From the NCBI RefSeq assembly GCF_006337085.1, contig NZ_CP040882.1:806001-870000 (forward strand): 64,000 bases of DNA, given 5' to 3'. Numbering within the stretch: the first letter of the stretch is position 1; each line of letters starts with the position of its first letter. Under the pieces are notes generated by a model that worked only from the letters and a program-made list of their open reading frames with translations, was not told where the DNA came from and did no database searches. This document shows positions 8,870 through 16,699 of the stretch, piece by piece. The position numbers and the translations under genes are program-made. This DNA is from Sutterella faecalis (lineage in GTDB: Bacteria > Pseudomonadota > Gammaproteobacteria > Burkholderiales > Burkholderiaceae_F).

Positions 8870-8928
8870 CTCTGAGGCGGTTGATTCCGAAATTCTCCCG
8901 AACGCGAAGGATTCTCCCCGCCTCAGAG
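8870..8928. repeat. 11-bp inverted repeat between convergent genes
   Basis: Perfect arms CTCTGAGGCGG (8870-8880) and its complement (8918-8928) are separated by 37 bases between the convergent MFS and LysR genes; the second arm overlaps the LysR stop codon. There is no T tract on either side. It could act as a weak bidirectional terminator or barrier. Confidence 0.45.
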
Positions 8929-9870
8929 GCTTGAAAGCTCCCTTTTGGAGCGCAATTCATTCATGAAGAGACGGCGCACCCAAAGAAGAAGCGGATCGAC
9001 ATCCGTCCGCTCATGCCAGATCATGCGTCCGGACCAGACCGGGAGACGCCTTATTTCGGGCGGAAGGAGCGCGATCGGCAGATAGCGTTCGAGATAGCGC
9101 ACAGTATTGACCGGCATGCGTGCGTAGCAATCCGACTCGAGAAGCAGGAAAACGCTCGGCAGAAAATAGTCGCACTGCAGCGCAATCGACTTGTCCGACT
9201 CAACGGGCGCAGAAGTTTCTCCGGCCTGCCTGCGGCTTCCCGGACCATACGTAATTTCGATTTCCCGGTATCGCTCAAGGAGAGCCGACGCGCGCCCCTC
9301 CGGCGATGCATTTTCCAGCTCTTTCAGAATCGGATGCGACCTGCGGACCACGAGGACATGACTGGTTTGATTGAGTTCTGCCGATCGGAACTCTTTGCGG
9401 AGCGCCTTCATGGGAGGTGCATAGAAAAGAATATCGAGCGTGCCGTCTTCAAGAGCATTCTCCCAATCCGCCGGGATCGTTGAGAAGGAAATCTTCAATT
9501 CGGGCGCCGACGACAAGAGCTTCTGGAAGACCGGCCGAAGAAAGGTAAGCACAGCATTGTCAACACCCGCAAGACGCAGCGTTCCCCGGACCGAAGCGGG
9601 ATCGAATTCCCCTGTACGCGCGAGTTCCCTCATTGCATTCTGCACCTCTTCGATTGCAGGCATAAGTCTCGCCATGCGGTTGGTCGGCACGAAGCCGCCT
9701 TTCCCGCGGACAAAGAGCGGATCCTGAAGAAGCCCGCGGACCGAACGCAGGAGCCGTGTGGCAGTTGCAACGCTGATGCCGAGGCGCTTTGCTGCGAGAG
9801 AGAGCGAACGCGCTTCCCAGAGCGCAGCCAGAAACCAGATCTGCTCGGATGTCATGTGAGGTTCATCCAT
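8923..9870 (-). CDS. LysR-family transcriptional regulator
   Basis: A 315-residue LysR-type regulator with an N-terminal winged helix (about residues 6-65: SLAAKRLGISVATATRLLRSV, then QDPLFVRGKGGFVPT) and an effector-binding domain. It is convergent with the MFS gene and 117 bases upstream, on the same strand, of the Fe-S subunit gene stop. Its head is similar in pattern to the LysR at 44619 (both have an unusual SLSLAA... TATRLL or TASRML recognition helix), suggesting paralogy within this genome. Target unknown: the catabolic cluster to its left or the oxidoreductase to its right are both possible. Confidence 0.87.
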   Translation of the reverse strand: MDEPHMTSEQIWFLAALWEARSLSLAAKRLGISVATATRLLRSVRGLLQDPLFVRGKGGFVPTNRMARLMPAIEEVQNAMRELARTGEFDPASVRGTLRLAGVDNAVLTFLRPVFQKLLSSAPELKISFSTIPADWENALEDGTLDILFYAPPMKALRKEFRSAELNQTSHVLVVRRSHPILKELENASPEGRASALLERYREIEITYGPGSRRQAGETSAPVESDKSIALQCDYFLPSVFLLLESDCYARMPVNTVRYLERYLPIALLPPEIRRLPVWSGRMIWHERTDVDPLLLWVRRLFMNELRSKRELSSL

Positions 9871-9987
9871 TGAGGCCGCTCCACATCATCGCAAATCGAA
9901 AATAACCATATTAACGGGGAAAGCATGAATTCCGCCGCCCCGTAAAAAGGAGCGGCGGAACAATTCATTTTTCTGAAGCAGCTGAAA

Positions 9988-10620
9988 CTACTTGAGAGAG
10001 AGTCCGGTCACATCGAGATGGACGCTCAAGTACCGGACCTTCGGATTCGTGCAGGCCTTAGCGGTCATCATCTGCGCCTTGTCAAGAAGCGCCGAATCTT
10101 CCTTTGAGAGATTCTCGTAGTCGATGAGGCGAAGCGCTCCCGTCGAGCAGTTTTCAACGCAGGCGGGCAGCCGGCCGTCGCGCAGTCTGTGCGTACAGAG
10201 CGTGCAGTGCTCGGCCTTGCCCGGAATGCGTTTCTGGTGCGGCTCAAACGCACGCTCTGCAAGAGGCGCTTTGTCCGGCCAGTAGGACACCGCCCCCGTT
10301 TCATTGAACTGAGGTGCGCCGTAGGGACACGCAGCCAAGCACATCCTGCAGCCGATGCACTTCTCATCGTTGACGAGAATTTCTCCGAAACTCCCCTTCG
10401 AAATGGCCTTTGCAGGACAAACCTTCATGCAGGCCGGGTCCTCGCAGTGCTGGCAGGAGGCGCGGAAATAGTTGATGATCCTCGCCTTCGGGTCTTCCCG
10501 GCGCTCAATCCTCATCCACTTCATCTGCGGATGAAGCTGATTTTCTTCCTTGCAGGCGACGAAGCAGGTCTGGCAGGCGATGCAATTGTCGACATTAAAA
10601 AGGATGCCGTATTTGCTCAT
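9988..10620 (-). CDS. 4Fe-4S electron-transfer subunit of a molybdopterin oxidoreductase (DmsB-like)
   Basis: A 210-residue iron-sulfur protein with four cysteine clusters arranged as in DmsB/PhsB/TtrB: CIACQTCFVAC near the start, CQHCEDPACMKVC, CIGCRMCLAAC, and CTLCTHRLRDGRLPAC, each able to ligate a cubane together with a partner cysteine. It shuttles electrons between the quinol side and the Mo subunit. The gene follows the catalytic subunit by 10 bases with a GAGGAG ribosome site, so they are co-translated. It has no signal peptide, consistent with co-export with the Tat-targeted partner. No membrane anchor gene (DmsC/NrfD type) follows. Confidence 0.9.
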   Translation of the reverse strand: MSKYGILFNVDNCIACQTCFVACKEENQLHPQMKWMRIERREDPKARIINYFRASCQHCEDPACMKVCPAKAISKGSFGEILVNDEKCIGCRMCLAACPYGAPQFNETGAVSYWPDKAPLAERAFEPHQKRIPGKAEHCTLCTHRLRDGRLPACVENCSTGALRLIDYENLSKEDSALLDKAQMMTAKACTNPKVRYLSVHLDVTGLSLK

Positions 10621-10630
10621 GATCTTCTCC

Positions 10631-12853
10631 TCACGCCTTCTTCGTTACGCTTACGGGCATTTCGAAATACGCCGGATAACCGGACATCGGATCTCGAATC
10701 GCACGGCCGACAAGCGGCTGCGTGTTTTCCTTGCCGAGCCAGCCGTACTGGGCGTCAATGAGTCCCTTGGGCACGATGATCGACACCATGGCGCGCGCCT
10801 CGACCGGACCGCCGAAGGGCGAGCGGATCTCGACGATGTCCCCCTCCCTGATGCCGCGCTCGGCTGCATCTTCAGGGCTGATGTCGATCGTAAGGTGGTC
10901 CTCAATTTCGAGGAGATAAGGCTGATCGGATCGCGTCTTCGAGTGGGTGATGAAGGGCTTGCGGGCGCCGTTGAGGAACCGGAGATTGAATTCCTTCGTG
11001 AGCGGCATCATCGGCTTATAGACCGGAAGCGCCGGGTGACCGAATTTTTCGGCCCTCACGCTCGCGAACTCGAGCTTTCCGCTCAGCGTATTGAAGCCCG
11101 GCTTGCCGTCGGGACGCATGCCGCCCGTCTCATACTTGCGAAGAGCGGGTTTCGGCGCCGGCACGGACGAAACATTGGGCAATGCATCCGCGAAGGCATC
11201 CCAGCCTTCGCCCTGCATGCTTTTGAGAACATGGTCGCAGGCCTTTTTCGGGTCGCCGTCGAAAAAGTGTTCCGGCTTGTCGACAATGGCTCCGATTTCA
11301 AATGCGATTCTCCAGTCTTCCCTGCATTCGCCCAGAGGCTTCACGGGCTTTCTCACGGCAATCTTGTTCCCATACCAGCCGAAAGGCGCATAGCGCTCGT
11401 AATTCATGGCGGCGGGAAGAATGATGTCCATGTCCTGATGGCTGTCCGGACGATAGAAGTAGTCGGCGGAGAAAGCAAAATCGAGCTTTTTCACGGCAGC
11501 AGCGTACACCTGCGGCGACGGCCAGATATTGACGTTGAATCCCCAGCCGCAGAGCATCCGGACCTTTCCTGAATCCACCCATTCCGGGAAATTGTTTGGA
11601 CTCACCTGGTCCTTCATATCATTCCAAAGCGGCAACTCCTCCCGGTCGAGACGGTTTTTCTTCTGCTCCGGCAAGCTGAACCAGCCGTTTTCAGACACCG
11701 ACGGATGGAGACCGTAAGCCGCCATCGCAAGCCCTTTGGGGCCGGATGGAAAGGCCACGCCGCCCTTGATGTCGATGTAGCCCATGACGATCGGGAGAAG
11801 AAGAAGCGCCCGGGCATTGTTGACACCGTTTGAATTGTGCGACACCGACTGCGTGGTAAGCGAGAATGTACCCGGCCCCTGCGCCCAGAGGCGGGCCCCT
11901 TCGACCACGAGTTCGGCTGGAACGCCTGTAATCTCCTCTGTATATTCAGGCGTAAAGGTCTCGCAGTAATCTCTATAAGCTTCAAAGCCGTGCGTCCACT
12001 TTTCCACGAACGCCTTGTCGTAGAGCCCTTCGCGGATTAGAACCCGCATCATGCCGGCAACGAGTGCAGCATCCGTTCCGATTCTCGGCTGCAGATGGAT
12101 GTCTGCGATTTCGGCGGCTTTGGTTCTGCGTGAATCAATCGTGATGATTTTGCAGCCGCGCGCCTTTGCGGCCTGAATAGCCTTCCACCATGTAAGCGGC
12201 TGTGCCCAGACATTGGTCGCCATGATCATGAAGACTTTGGTGTCTGGAGTCGGCAGTCCGCCGTTGTTGGGGCGGCCGAAGTTGAGTTCCTCGGCCATCA
12301 TGCAGCCCGAACGGCAGCCAACGGAAGATTCGGTGCCGTATGTGGTCGATCCGAAATAGCGTGCAAGACGGTAAATCGAGGGCCGGGGTTCCTTGGGGTC
12401 GCCGGCATAGAACATCACGGCATTGGGACCGCTCGTACGTCGGATTTCAAGCATTCTTGCCGCGATCGTCTTATAGGCCTCTTCCCAGGTAATGCGGACC
12501 CAGCCCGGATCAGCGGCGCCCTTCGGGTTGGTGCGCTTGAGTGGATAGAGGAGCCGGTTCGGGTTATAGAGGCGCTGCAGCGTCGAAAGGCCCTTGGAGC
12601 AAAGAATTGGCCTCGGATTTTCCTTCCAGTTTTCAATTCTGATGATCGTGTTGCCGCGCGCATGAAACTTGATGCCGCACTGCGGCACATGATTGCATGA
12701 GTCGCAGATGGTATAGCCCGTCCACTCTTTTTGAGCTTCGGCGGCCGCCTGCGCGCTCTTCACAAATAAGCTCTGCGAGCCGGCCCAGCCGGCAGCGAGC
12801 GAAAGCCCCCGGATGAGGCTACGTCTAGAGACGGAAGGAACCTTGATAGTCAT
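10631..12853 (-). CDS. Tat-exported molybdopterin oxidoreductase, catalytic subunit
   Basis: A 740-residue DMSO-reductase-superfamily enzyme that binds bis-MGD and one 4Fe-4S cluster. The start at 12853 follows AAGGAG and gives a twin-arginine signal (SRRSLIRG, then a hydrophobic stretch and AQA). The cluster ligands CDSC, VPQC and LCSKG lie within the first 90 residues, followed by RLLYPLKR and WEEAYKTIA typical of the family. The Mo ligand is expected near SSVGCRSGC. The family reduces acceptors such as thiosulfate, polysulfide, tetrathionate, DMSO or arsenate; the acceptor here cannot be told. An adjacent PhnD-type sensor kinase and regulator probably detect that acceptor. Confidence 0.88.
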   Translation of the reverse strand: MTIKVPSVSRRSLIRGLSLAAGWAGSQSLFVKSAQAAAEAQKEWTGYTICDSCNHVPQCGIKFHARGNTIIRIENWKENPRPILCSKGLSTLQRLYNPNRLLYPLKRTNPKGAADPGWVRITWEEAYKTIAARMLEIRRTSGPNAVMFYAGDPKEPRPSIYRLARYFGSTTYGTESSVGCRSGCMMAEELNFGRPNNGGLPTPDTKVFMIMATNVWAQPLTWWKAIQAAKARGCKIITIDSRRTKAAEIADIHLQPRIGTDAALVAGMMRVLIREGLYDKAFVEKWTHGFEAYRDYCETFTPEYTEEITGVPAELVVEGARLWAQGPGTFSLTTQSVSHNSNGVNNARALLLLPIVMGYIDIKGGVAFPSGPKGLAMAAYGLHPSVSENGWFSLPEQKKNRLDREELPLWNDMKDQVSPNNFPEWVDSGKVRMLCGWGFNVNIWPSPQVYAAAVKKLDFAFSADYFYRPDSHQDMDIILPAAMNYERYAPFGWYGNKIAVRKPVKPLGECREDWRIAFEIGAIVDKPEHFFDGDPKKACDHVLKSMQGEGWDAFADALPNVSSVPAPKPALRKYETGGMRPDGKPGFNTLSGKLEFASVRAEKFGHPALPVYKPMMPLTKEFNLRFLNGARKPFITHSKTRSDQPYLLEIEDHLTIDISPEDAAERGIREGDIVEIRSPFGGPVEARAMVSIIVPKGLIDAQYGWLGKENTQPLVGRAIRDPMSGYPAYFEMPVSVTKKA

Positions 12854-13097
12854 TGTTGTTCTCCTTTTTGCCGAACGCGAATGCTTTGCGACGGATGCCG
12901 AAATGCTTTCCACTGGAAGCAAAGTCGTGCACCCCTGAAGCTTTCTTTCTGGGGTCAGCGTTCGAAAAGGAACTTCGCCCAAGCTGACGAAGGCCTTTGA
13001 GAATCAAGGTATCAAGTATTCCAATGCGCGCCTATACGCATCTATACGCCTTGAATGCGTATTTCTGAGGCTTGTCGTCGTCATAAATGACGATATT
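12854..13097 (-). promoter_or_regulatory. Upstream region of the oxidoreductase operon with phased direct repeats
   Basis: Two adjacent 10-bp direct repeats, CTATACGCAT (13032-13041) and CTATACGCCT (13042-13051), are followed by an inverted half-site AATGCGTATT (13054-13063). One-turn spacing of TATACGC is typical of tandem binding by a response regulator, and the neighbouring TtrR-like protein is the obvious candidate. Otherwise the region contains no gene. Confidence 0.5.
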
Positions 13098-13104
13098 CAA
13101 AAAG

Positions 13105-13146
13105 GGAACAGCGAAAACACCGCCGGACGAACAGCGTTTTCGTTCC
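13105..13146 (-). terminator. Terminator of the two-component operon
   Basis: On the minus strand, an imperfect hairpin (core CGAAAAC/GTTTTCG, 13112-13118 with 13136-13142, extended by GGAAC/GTTCC with a bulge) precedes CCCTTTTTG, just past the response-regulator stop. Confidence 0.6.
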
Positions 13147-13163
13147 TTTTTGTCTTCCGGACG

Positions 13164-13787
13164 TCACTTTCCCGCAAGAATCTTCTCAATTCGCCTCACC
13201 GCCCGCGTGACGCCCGCAGCCCCGCGCACATCGAGCTTCCGCGAAACTTCGCCCCGGTAGACCTGCACGGTCTTGGGCGAGATGCCGAGTTCGGCGGCGA
13301 TCTCCCGATTGAGAAGCCCGGCGGCGATTCTCTCCGCCACCTCGCGCTCGCGGTCGGTAAGCGTCTGCCAACGCGCGACTTCCCGCGCGGCATCCTCTGG
13401 TTCCGCCCCTTCAGCGCGCTCAATCGCAGACCAGATGGCATCAAGGAGCCGCGTGCGGTCGGAACCTTTCCGCAGAAAAGCAACCGCGCCGCTCCTCATG
13501 GTGTCGACCGCCATGTCGATGTCGCCGTGTGCGGATAGAAAAACGATGGGGAGCGTGATGCCTCGGCGGATCATTTCCTGCTGCAGCATGAGGCCGCTCA
13601 TCTCTCCCATGCGGACGTCGAGAATCGCGCAGCCCGGCACTGACGGCGAATCTCCTTTAAGAAAATCCTCTGCGCTCGGATAGGCCGCGCAGTCGAAGCC
13701 TTCCTCTTCGAGCATGAAGGCAAGGCTGTCGCGCGCAGCAGGATCATCGTCGACGATTCTCACGAGGAGGCGTTTGTTCTGAGCCAT
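13164..13787 (-). CDS. Response regulator, receiver plus LuxR-type HTH (TtrR/FixJ-like)
   Basis: A 207-residue two-domain regulator. The receiver domain (about residues 7-120) has the acidic pair VDDDP, the phospho-acceptor aspartate in CAILDVRMG and the conserved lysine in FLRKGSDR. The C-terminal LuxR/GerE helix-turn-helix (about 138-200) contains LTDREREVAERIAAGLLNREIAAELGISPKTVQVYR in order. The start codon overlaps the sensor-kinase stop (TGATG), so the two are translationally coupled. It probably activates the oxidoreductase operon to its left through repeats near 13032-13063. Confidence 0.9.
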   Translation of the reverse strand: MAQNKRLLVRIVDDDPAARDSLAFMLEEEGFDCAAYPSAEDFLKGDSPSVPGCAILDVRMGEMSGLMLQQEMIRRGITLPIVFLSAHGDIDMAVDTMRSGAVAFLRKGSDRTRLLDAIWSAIERAEGAEPEDAAREVARWQTLTDREREVAERIAAGLLNREIAAELGISPKTVQVYRGEVSRKLDVRGAAGVTRAVRRIEKILAGK

Positions 13788-15649
13788 CAGGGCTTCTCCT
13801 TTTCGTTCTCTTTCTTTTCTTCTGCCGGGAGCGACGCAATGGCTCGCAGCCCCGCAGGTTCGATCCGCTCAAAGCGGATGCTTCCGAGCGCAGCTTCGAG
13901 GAGCGCCTTCACAATCATGAGGCCGAGGCCGAGCCCCTGCGCCTTCGAGGATTTCCCGGGCGTCAAACCCAGCTGTGCATAAGCCTCATCCGGGAGTTTC
14001 GGTCCGTTATCCTCAACGCGGATTTCCACGGTCTTTCGATCGGAAGCAGGCGCAACCTCAAGCTTCACTTCCGGGAACGGGCTCTTTGAAGCCGCATCCA
14101 CAGCGTTCGCGAGGAGGTTGACGATCACGAGACGCAGATCGAGCGGATCCATGCGCACCAGGAGCCCCTCCGTCTGAGGAGGAAGCTCGAGCGAAAGCTT
14201 CGCTCCCTTCGCCCTGCGGCTTACGCGGAACTGCCGGAAAGCCTCGCCGACAGCTTCCGCGACGGAAAGCGCCTCGGCTCTTCTCCGGCCCTTGCCGTAC
14301 TCCCGCACGCGGTCGACGATGTCGCTCGCGTGAAGCGCTTCCGTGCGGATTTTTGCGACAGCATCGAGCGTTCTTGGCGGGACGTCGTCCACATCCTCAA
14401 GGCTTCTCATCGTTCCGCGCGAGAGGTTCTGAATGGCTTCAAGGGGCTGCTTCAGTTCATGAGCGATGATGCTTGAAATCTGCCCGACCGCGCCTGCGTG
14501 CTGCATGGCGCTGATCTGTTCATTCGCCTGTGCGGCCTCGCGCTCGAGCCTCCGGCGCTCCTCGATTTCCTCTTCCAGCGCACGCGTGCGGATTCTCACG
14601 AGCCGGCGAAGAATCACCCCGTAGAAAAGGAGCGCCGCAACAAGAATCGCGCTGCAGACGACGGCAGACGGATACTCCTTCCAGACGCGCCGGAAGGTCC
14701 ACTCGCGCAGGTACTCGTAAGGCCCGAGCTTCAGGCTTTCGAGCATCTGATCCGTTCGCGTAAAGTCGGTTGAAATTCCCCAGTAGCTCCCGTCTTCGTC
14801 AACCGGCATTGAAAGAAGGAGCGCCGTCACGCGCCGCGCGTGCTCAACGCCGAGCGGGCTTGTTCCCGCGAGGATGATGCCCGGATAGAGCACCGTGGAA
14901 TGCAGGCATGCGAGGCCGTCGACGGGCTGGGCATTGAGCACCCGGAGCTGTGACCCGATTTCGGCCATCCGCTTTTCTCCGAGATCCTCGAGGAAGCACC
15001 CGCGCAGAATCCCGCCATCGATGCGGCCGGCGAGAACGTCCTCAAGGATCTTCCGCATCTGCCCGGGCTCATCGCGGCGCACCGACCAGAACCCGTCCGG
15101 GTTGAAGCCGGCTTTGGCAATTTCGTGCTCGACGTAATGAAGGCCGAGTTCGCACTCCTCCGTCTGAGCGGCGATGCTTTTGGCGGCGAGATCGTTTAAG
15201 CGCCTGAGATCCCTGCGGTCAGAGCGCACAACCACAACCGCAGCCGAGGCATGATTGGGATCCTTCGCGCGCGGGCTCACCAGCGCCGCGAGCGGGCGGA
15301 CCTTTTCCGTCGGATCCATTGCGAAGAAGCTCGAGCTCGCGATCACGAGGTCGGCGTTCCCGCGCCGGAGCTCCTCGCGAAGCGGAATATGCGGGAGCGA
15401 CCGGAAAGTGAGCTCGAGTCCGGGCCAGTTCTTCTTGAGATATTCCATCGAACGCACGATGAAGTCGTAGTCCTTCCAGGGGCGCGAATATTGGAGCACC
15501 GTCACGCGAAGCCGCGCGGGGGAAGCTTCGGAAACGGCTGCTTGTGAAGCGCCTGCCGATGACGTCGCGGCAGCCGTCGCTGCCGACAGAATCGTGATCG
15601 CCGCGAGGAACGCAAAGAAAGCGGAAAAAAGTGTCTTGAGTCTTCTCAT
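13787..15649 (-). CDS. Sensor histidine kinase with periplasmic PhnD-like sensor domain (TtrS-like)
   Basis: About 620 residues. From the N-terminus: a signal anchor (RRLKTLFSAFFAFLAAI), a periplasmic PhnD/phosphonate-binding-like domain (about 40-300), one membrane helix near 325-345 (SAILVAALLFYGVIL), a short coiled coil, HisKA with the phospho-histidine in IIAHELKQPLEAI, and HATPase_c with NLLANAVDAA, VEDNGP and GLGLGLMIVK. This architecture is that of TtrS, the tetrathionate sensor. The ligand is probably the electron acceptor of the adjacent oxidoreductase. I chose the ATG at 15649 because it opens the signal segment; 15685 is an in-frame alternative and neither has a good ribosome site. 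Confidence 0.88.
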   Translation of the reverse strand: MRRLKTLFSAFFAFLAAITILSAATAAATSSAGASQAAVSEASPARLRVTVLQYSRPWKDYDFIVRSMEYLKKNWPGLELTFRSLPHIPLREELRRGNADLVIASSSFFAMDPTEKVRPLAALVSPRAKDPNHASAAVVVVRSDRRDLRRLNDLAAKSIAAQTEECELGLHYVEHEIAKAGFNPDGFWSVRRDEPGQMRKILEDVLAGRIDGGILRGCFLEDLGEKRMAEIGSQLRVLNAQPVDGLACLHSTVLYPGIILAGTSPLGVEHARRVTALLLSMPVDEDGSYWGISTDFTRTDQMLESLKLGPYEYLREWTFRRVWKEYPSAVVCSAILVAALLFYGVILRRLVRIRTRALEEEIEERRRLEREAAQANEQISAMQHAGAVGQISSIIAHELKQPLEAIQNLSRGTMRSLEDVDDVPPRTLDAVAKIRTEALHASDIVDRVREYGKGRRRAEALSVAEAVGEAFRQFRVSRRAKGAKLSLELPPQTEGLLVRMDPLDLRLVIVNLLANAVDAASKSPFPEVKLEVAPASDRKTVEIRVEDNGPKLPDEAYAQLGLTPGKSSKAQGLGLGLMIVKALLEAALGSIRFERIEPAGLRAIASLPAEEKKENEKEKP

Positions 15650-15892
15650 GACGCCGATTCTGCTTGAGGCGCTTCCTACCACCATTGATTCGGGTCAAAC
15701 GCGTGTTTTCAAAAAGTCCTAAGACATTTGCGTCCCCCGGGCGTCACCGCAAGGAAGCTGTTTTTCAGGGGAAAAGAGAGGCATAAAGTTCCCTTTGCAC
15801 GCCGCAGACGCCGTCCGGACTTCTCTCGGAAAAAGCCCGATGTTTTCAGGAGCGCCGCGGCATAAGTCAAAAATTCTTGAAAGGAATTACCC

Positions 15893-16444
15893 ATGCAGCT
15901 CAAAGCGCCCACCTCAACCCGGGACAAAATCATTCTCGGCCTTCTCCTCGGCCTCGTCGCCGGCATCGTCGTCGCCTTCGCCAAATTCGGCTGGGAAGTC
16001 CCCTTCCCGCCCCGCACGCCGCTTCGCGACGCCACGAACCCGCCGCAGGAGCTTCTCCAGCAGCTCGGGTTCTCTTTTGAATTCACGCACACCACCTACG
16101 ACTACTCCGGGAACCCCCGTCCGATCGTGAGCTTCGTCGTTCACTTCGGCTTCTCGATCTTCTTTGCCATGCTCTACTGCTGCATCGCGGAGTACTGGGC
16201 CGGGATCAAGAAGTGGCAGGGCGCCCTTTACGGCATCATTCTCTACTTCGCCTTCCACGTCGTCATCATGCCGCTCATGGGCACGGTGCCTGCTCCCTGG
16301 GATCAGCCTTTTGCCGAACACTTCTCCGAGTTCTTCGGTCATGCATTCTGCTTCTGGCTGATGGAAGTCGTTCGCCGCGACATGCGCTCGCGCTGGACGG
16401 GCCTCTCGGATCCGGAATACGGCTCAGTTCCTGTAACTCGCTGA
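15893..16444 (+). CDS. yagU: YagU-family inner-membrane protein (DUF1440)
   Basis: A 183-residue protein with four hydrophobic segments (about residues 12-30, 78-98, 107-127 and 140-156) and the conserved KFGWEVPFPPR and GTVPAPWDQPFAEHFSE motifs of the YagU/DUF1440 family, reported in E. coli as an inner-membrane protein linked to acid resistance. The ribosome site AAAGGAATTACCC precedes the ATG. Its last 120 bases and the downstream terminator recur in diverged form at 17904-18140, after an inserted ATPase gene. Confidence 0.85.
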   Translation: MQLKAPTSTRDKIILGLLLGLVAGIVVAFAKFGWEVPFPPRTPLRDATNPPQELLQQLGFSFEFTHTTYDYSGNPRPIVSFVVHFGFSIFFAMLYCCIAEYWAGIKKWQGALYGIILYFAFHVVIMPLMGTVPAPWDQPFAEHFSEFFGHAFCFWLMEVVRRDMRSRWTGLSDPEYGSVPVTR

Positions 16445-16560
16445 TGGAGGGAGAAAGCCTGATCCAGACGCATTGAAAAAATAGTTCTGAAGAGCCGCCC
16501 GGTCGATTCCCCGAAATCGGCCGGGCGGCTTCTGTATTGGCGAGAAGCCTCTGAAAAGCT
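16324..16560 (+). repeat. 237-bp repeat, copy 1 (yagU 3' end plus terminator)
   Basis: The last 40 codons of yagU, its stop and the following hairpin. It aligns without net gaps to 17904-18140 at a constant offset of 1580 bases. Confidence 0.85.
16494..16532 (+). terminator. Terminator of yagU
   Basis: GC-rich stem GCCGCCCGG (16494-16502) with CCGGGCGGC (16521-16529) and an inner CGATT/AATCG extension, followed by a short T-rich tail. Confidence 0.75.
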
Positions 16561-16631
16561 GACCGGCCGCTCAGCGGCTGATAGTGCCTGGACGATGCGC
16601 CGTAATGTCGGAAAGCGGCAATTTGATCAAA

Positions 16632-16680
16632 TTTATCGAATATTACAAAAACTCTGTAATATTGCATCAAATTCGATAAA
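16632..16680. promoter_or_regulatory. Nested inverted repeats, candidate operator of the ATPase gene
   Basis: The outer arms are TTTATCGAA (16632-16640) and its exact complement at 16672-16680. The inner arms are AATATTAC (16639-16646) and GTAATATT (16656-16663). A TTTGATCAAA palindrome lies just upstream (16622-16631). The whole AT-rich block sits 20-70 bases before the ATPase start and looks like an operator, perhaps bound by the ATPase's own C-terminal winged helix. Confidence 0.55.
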
Positions 16681-16699
16681 CTTTCGATTGAGCCAAGCC

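Noticed and set aside
10550..11572. 340-residue plus-strand frame opposite the Mo oxidoreductase
   Set aside because: Antisense to a clearly conserved enzyme with full motifs; the translated frame has no recognisable domain.
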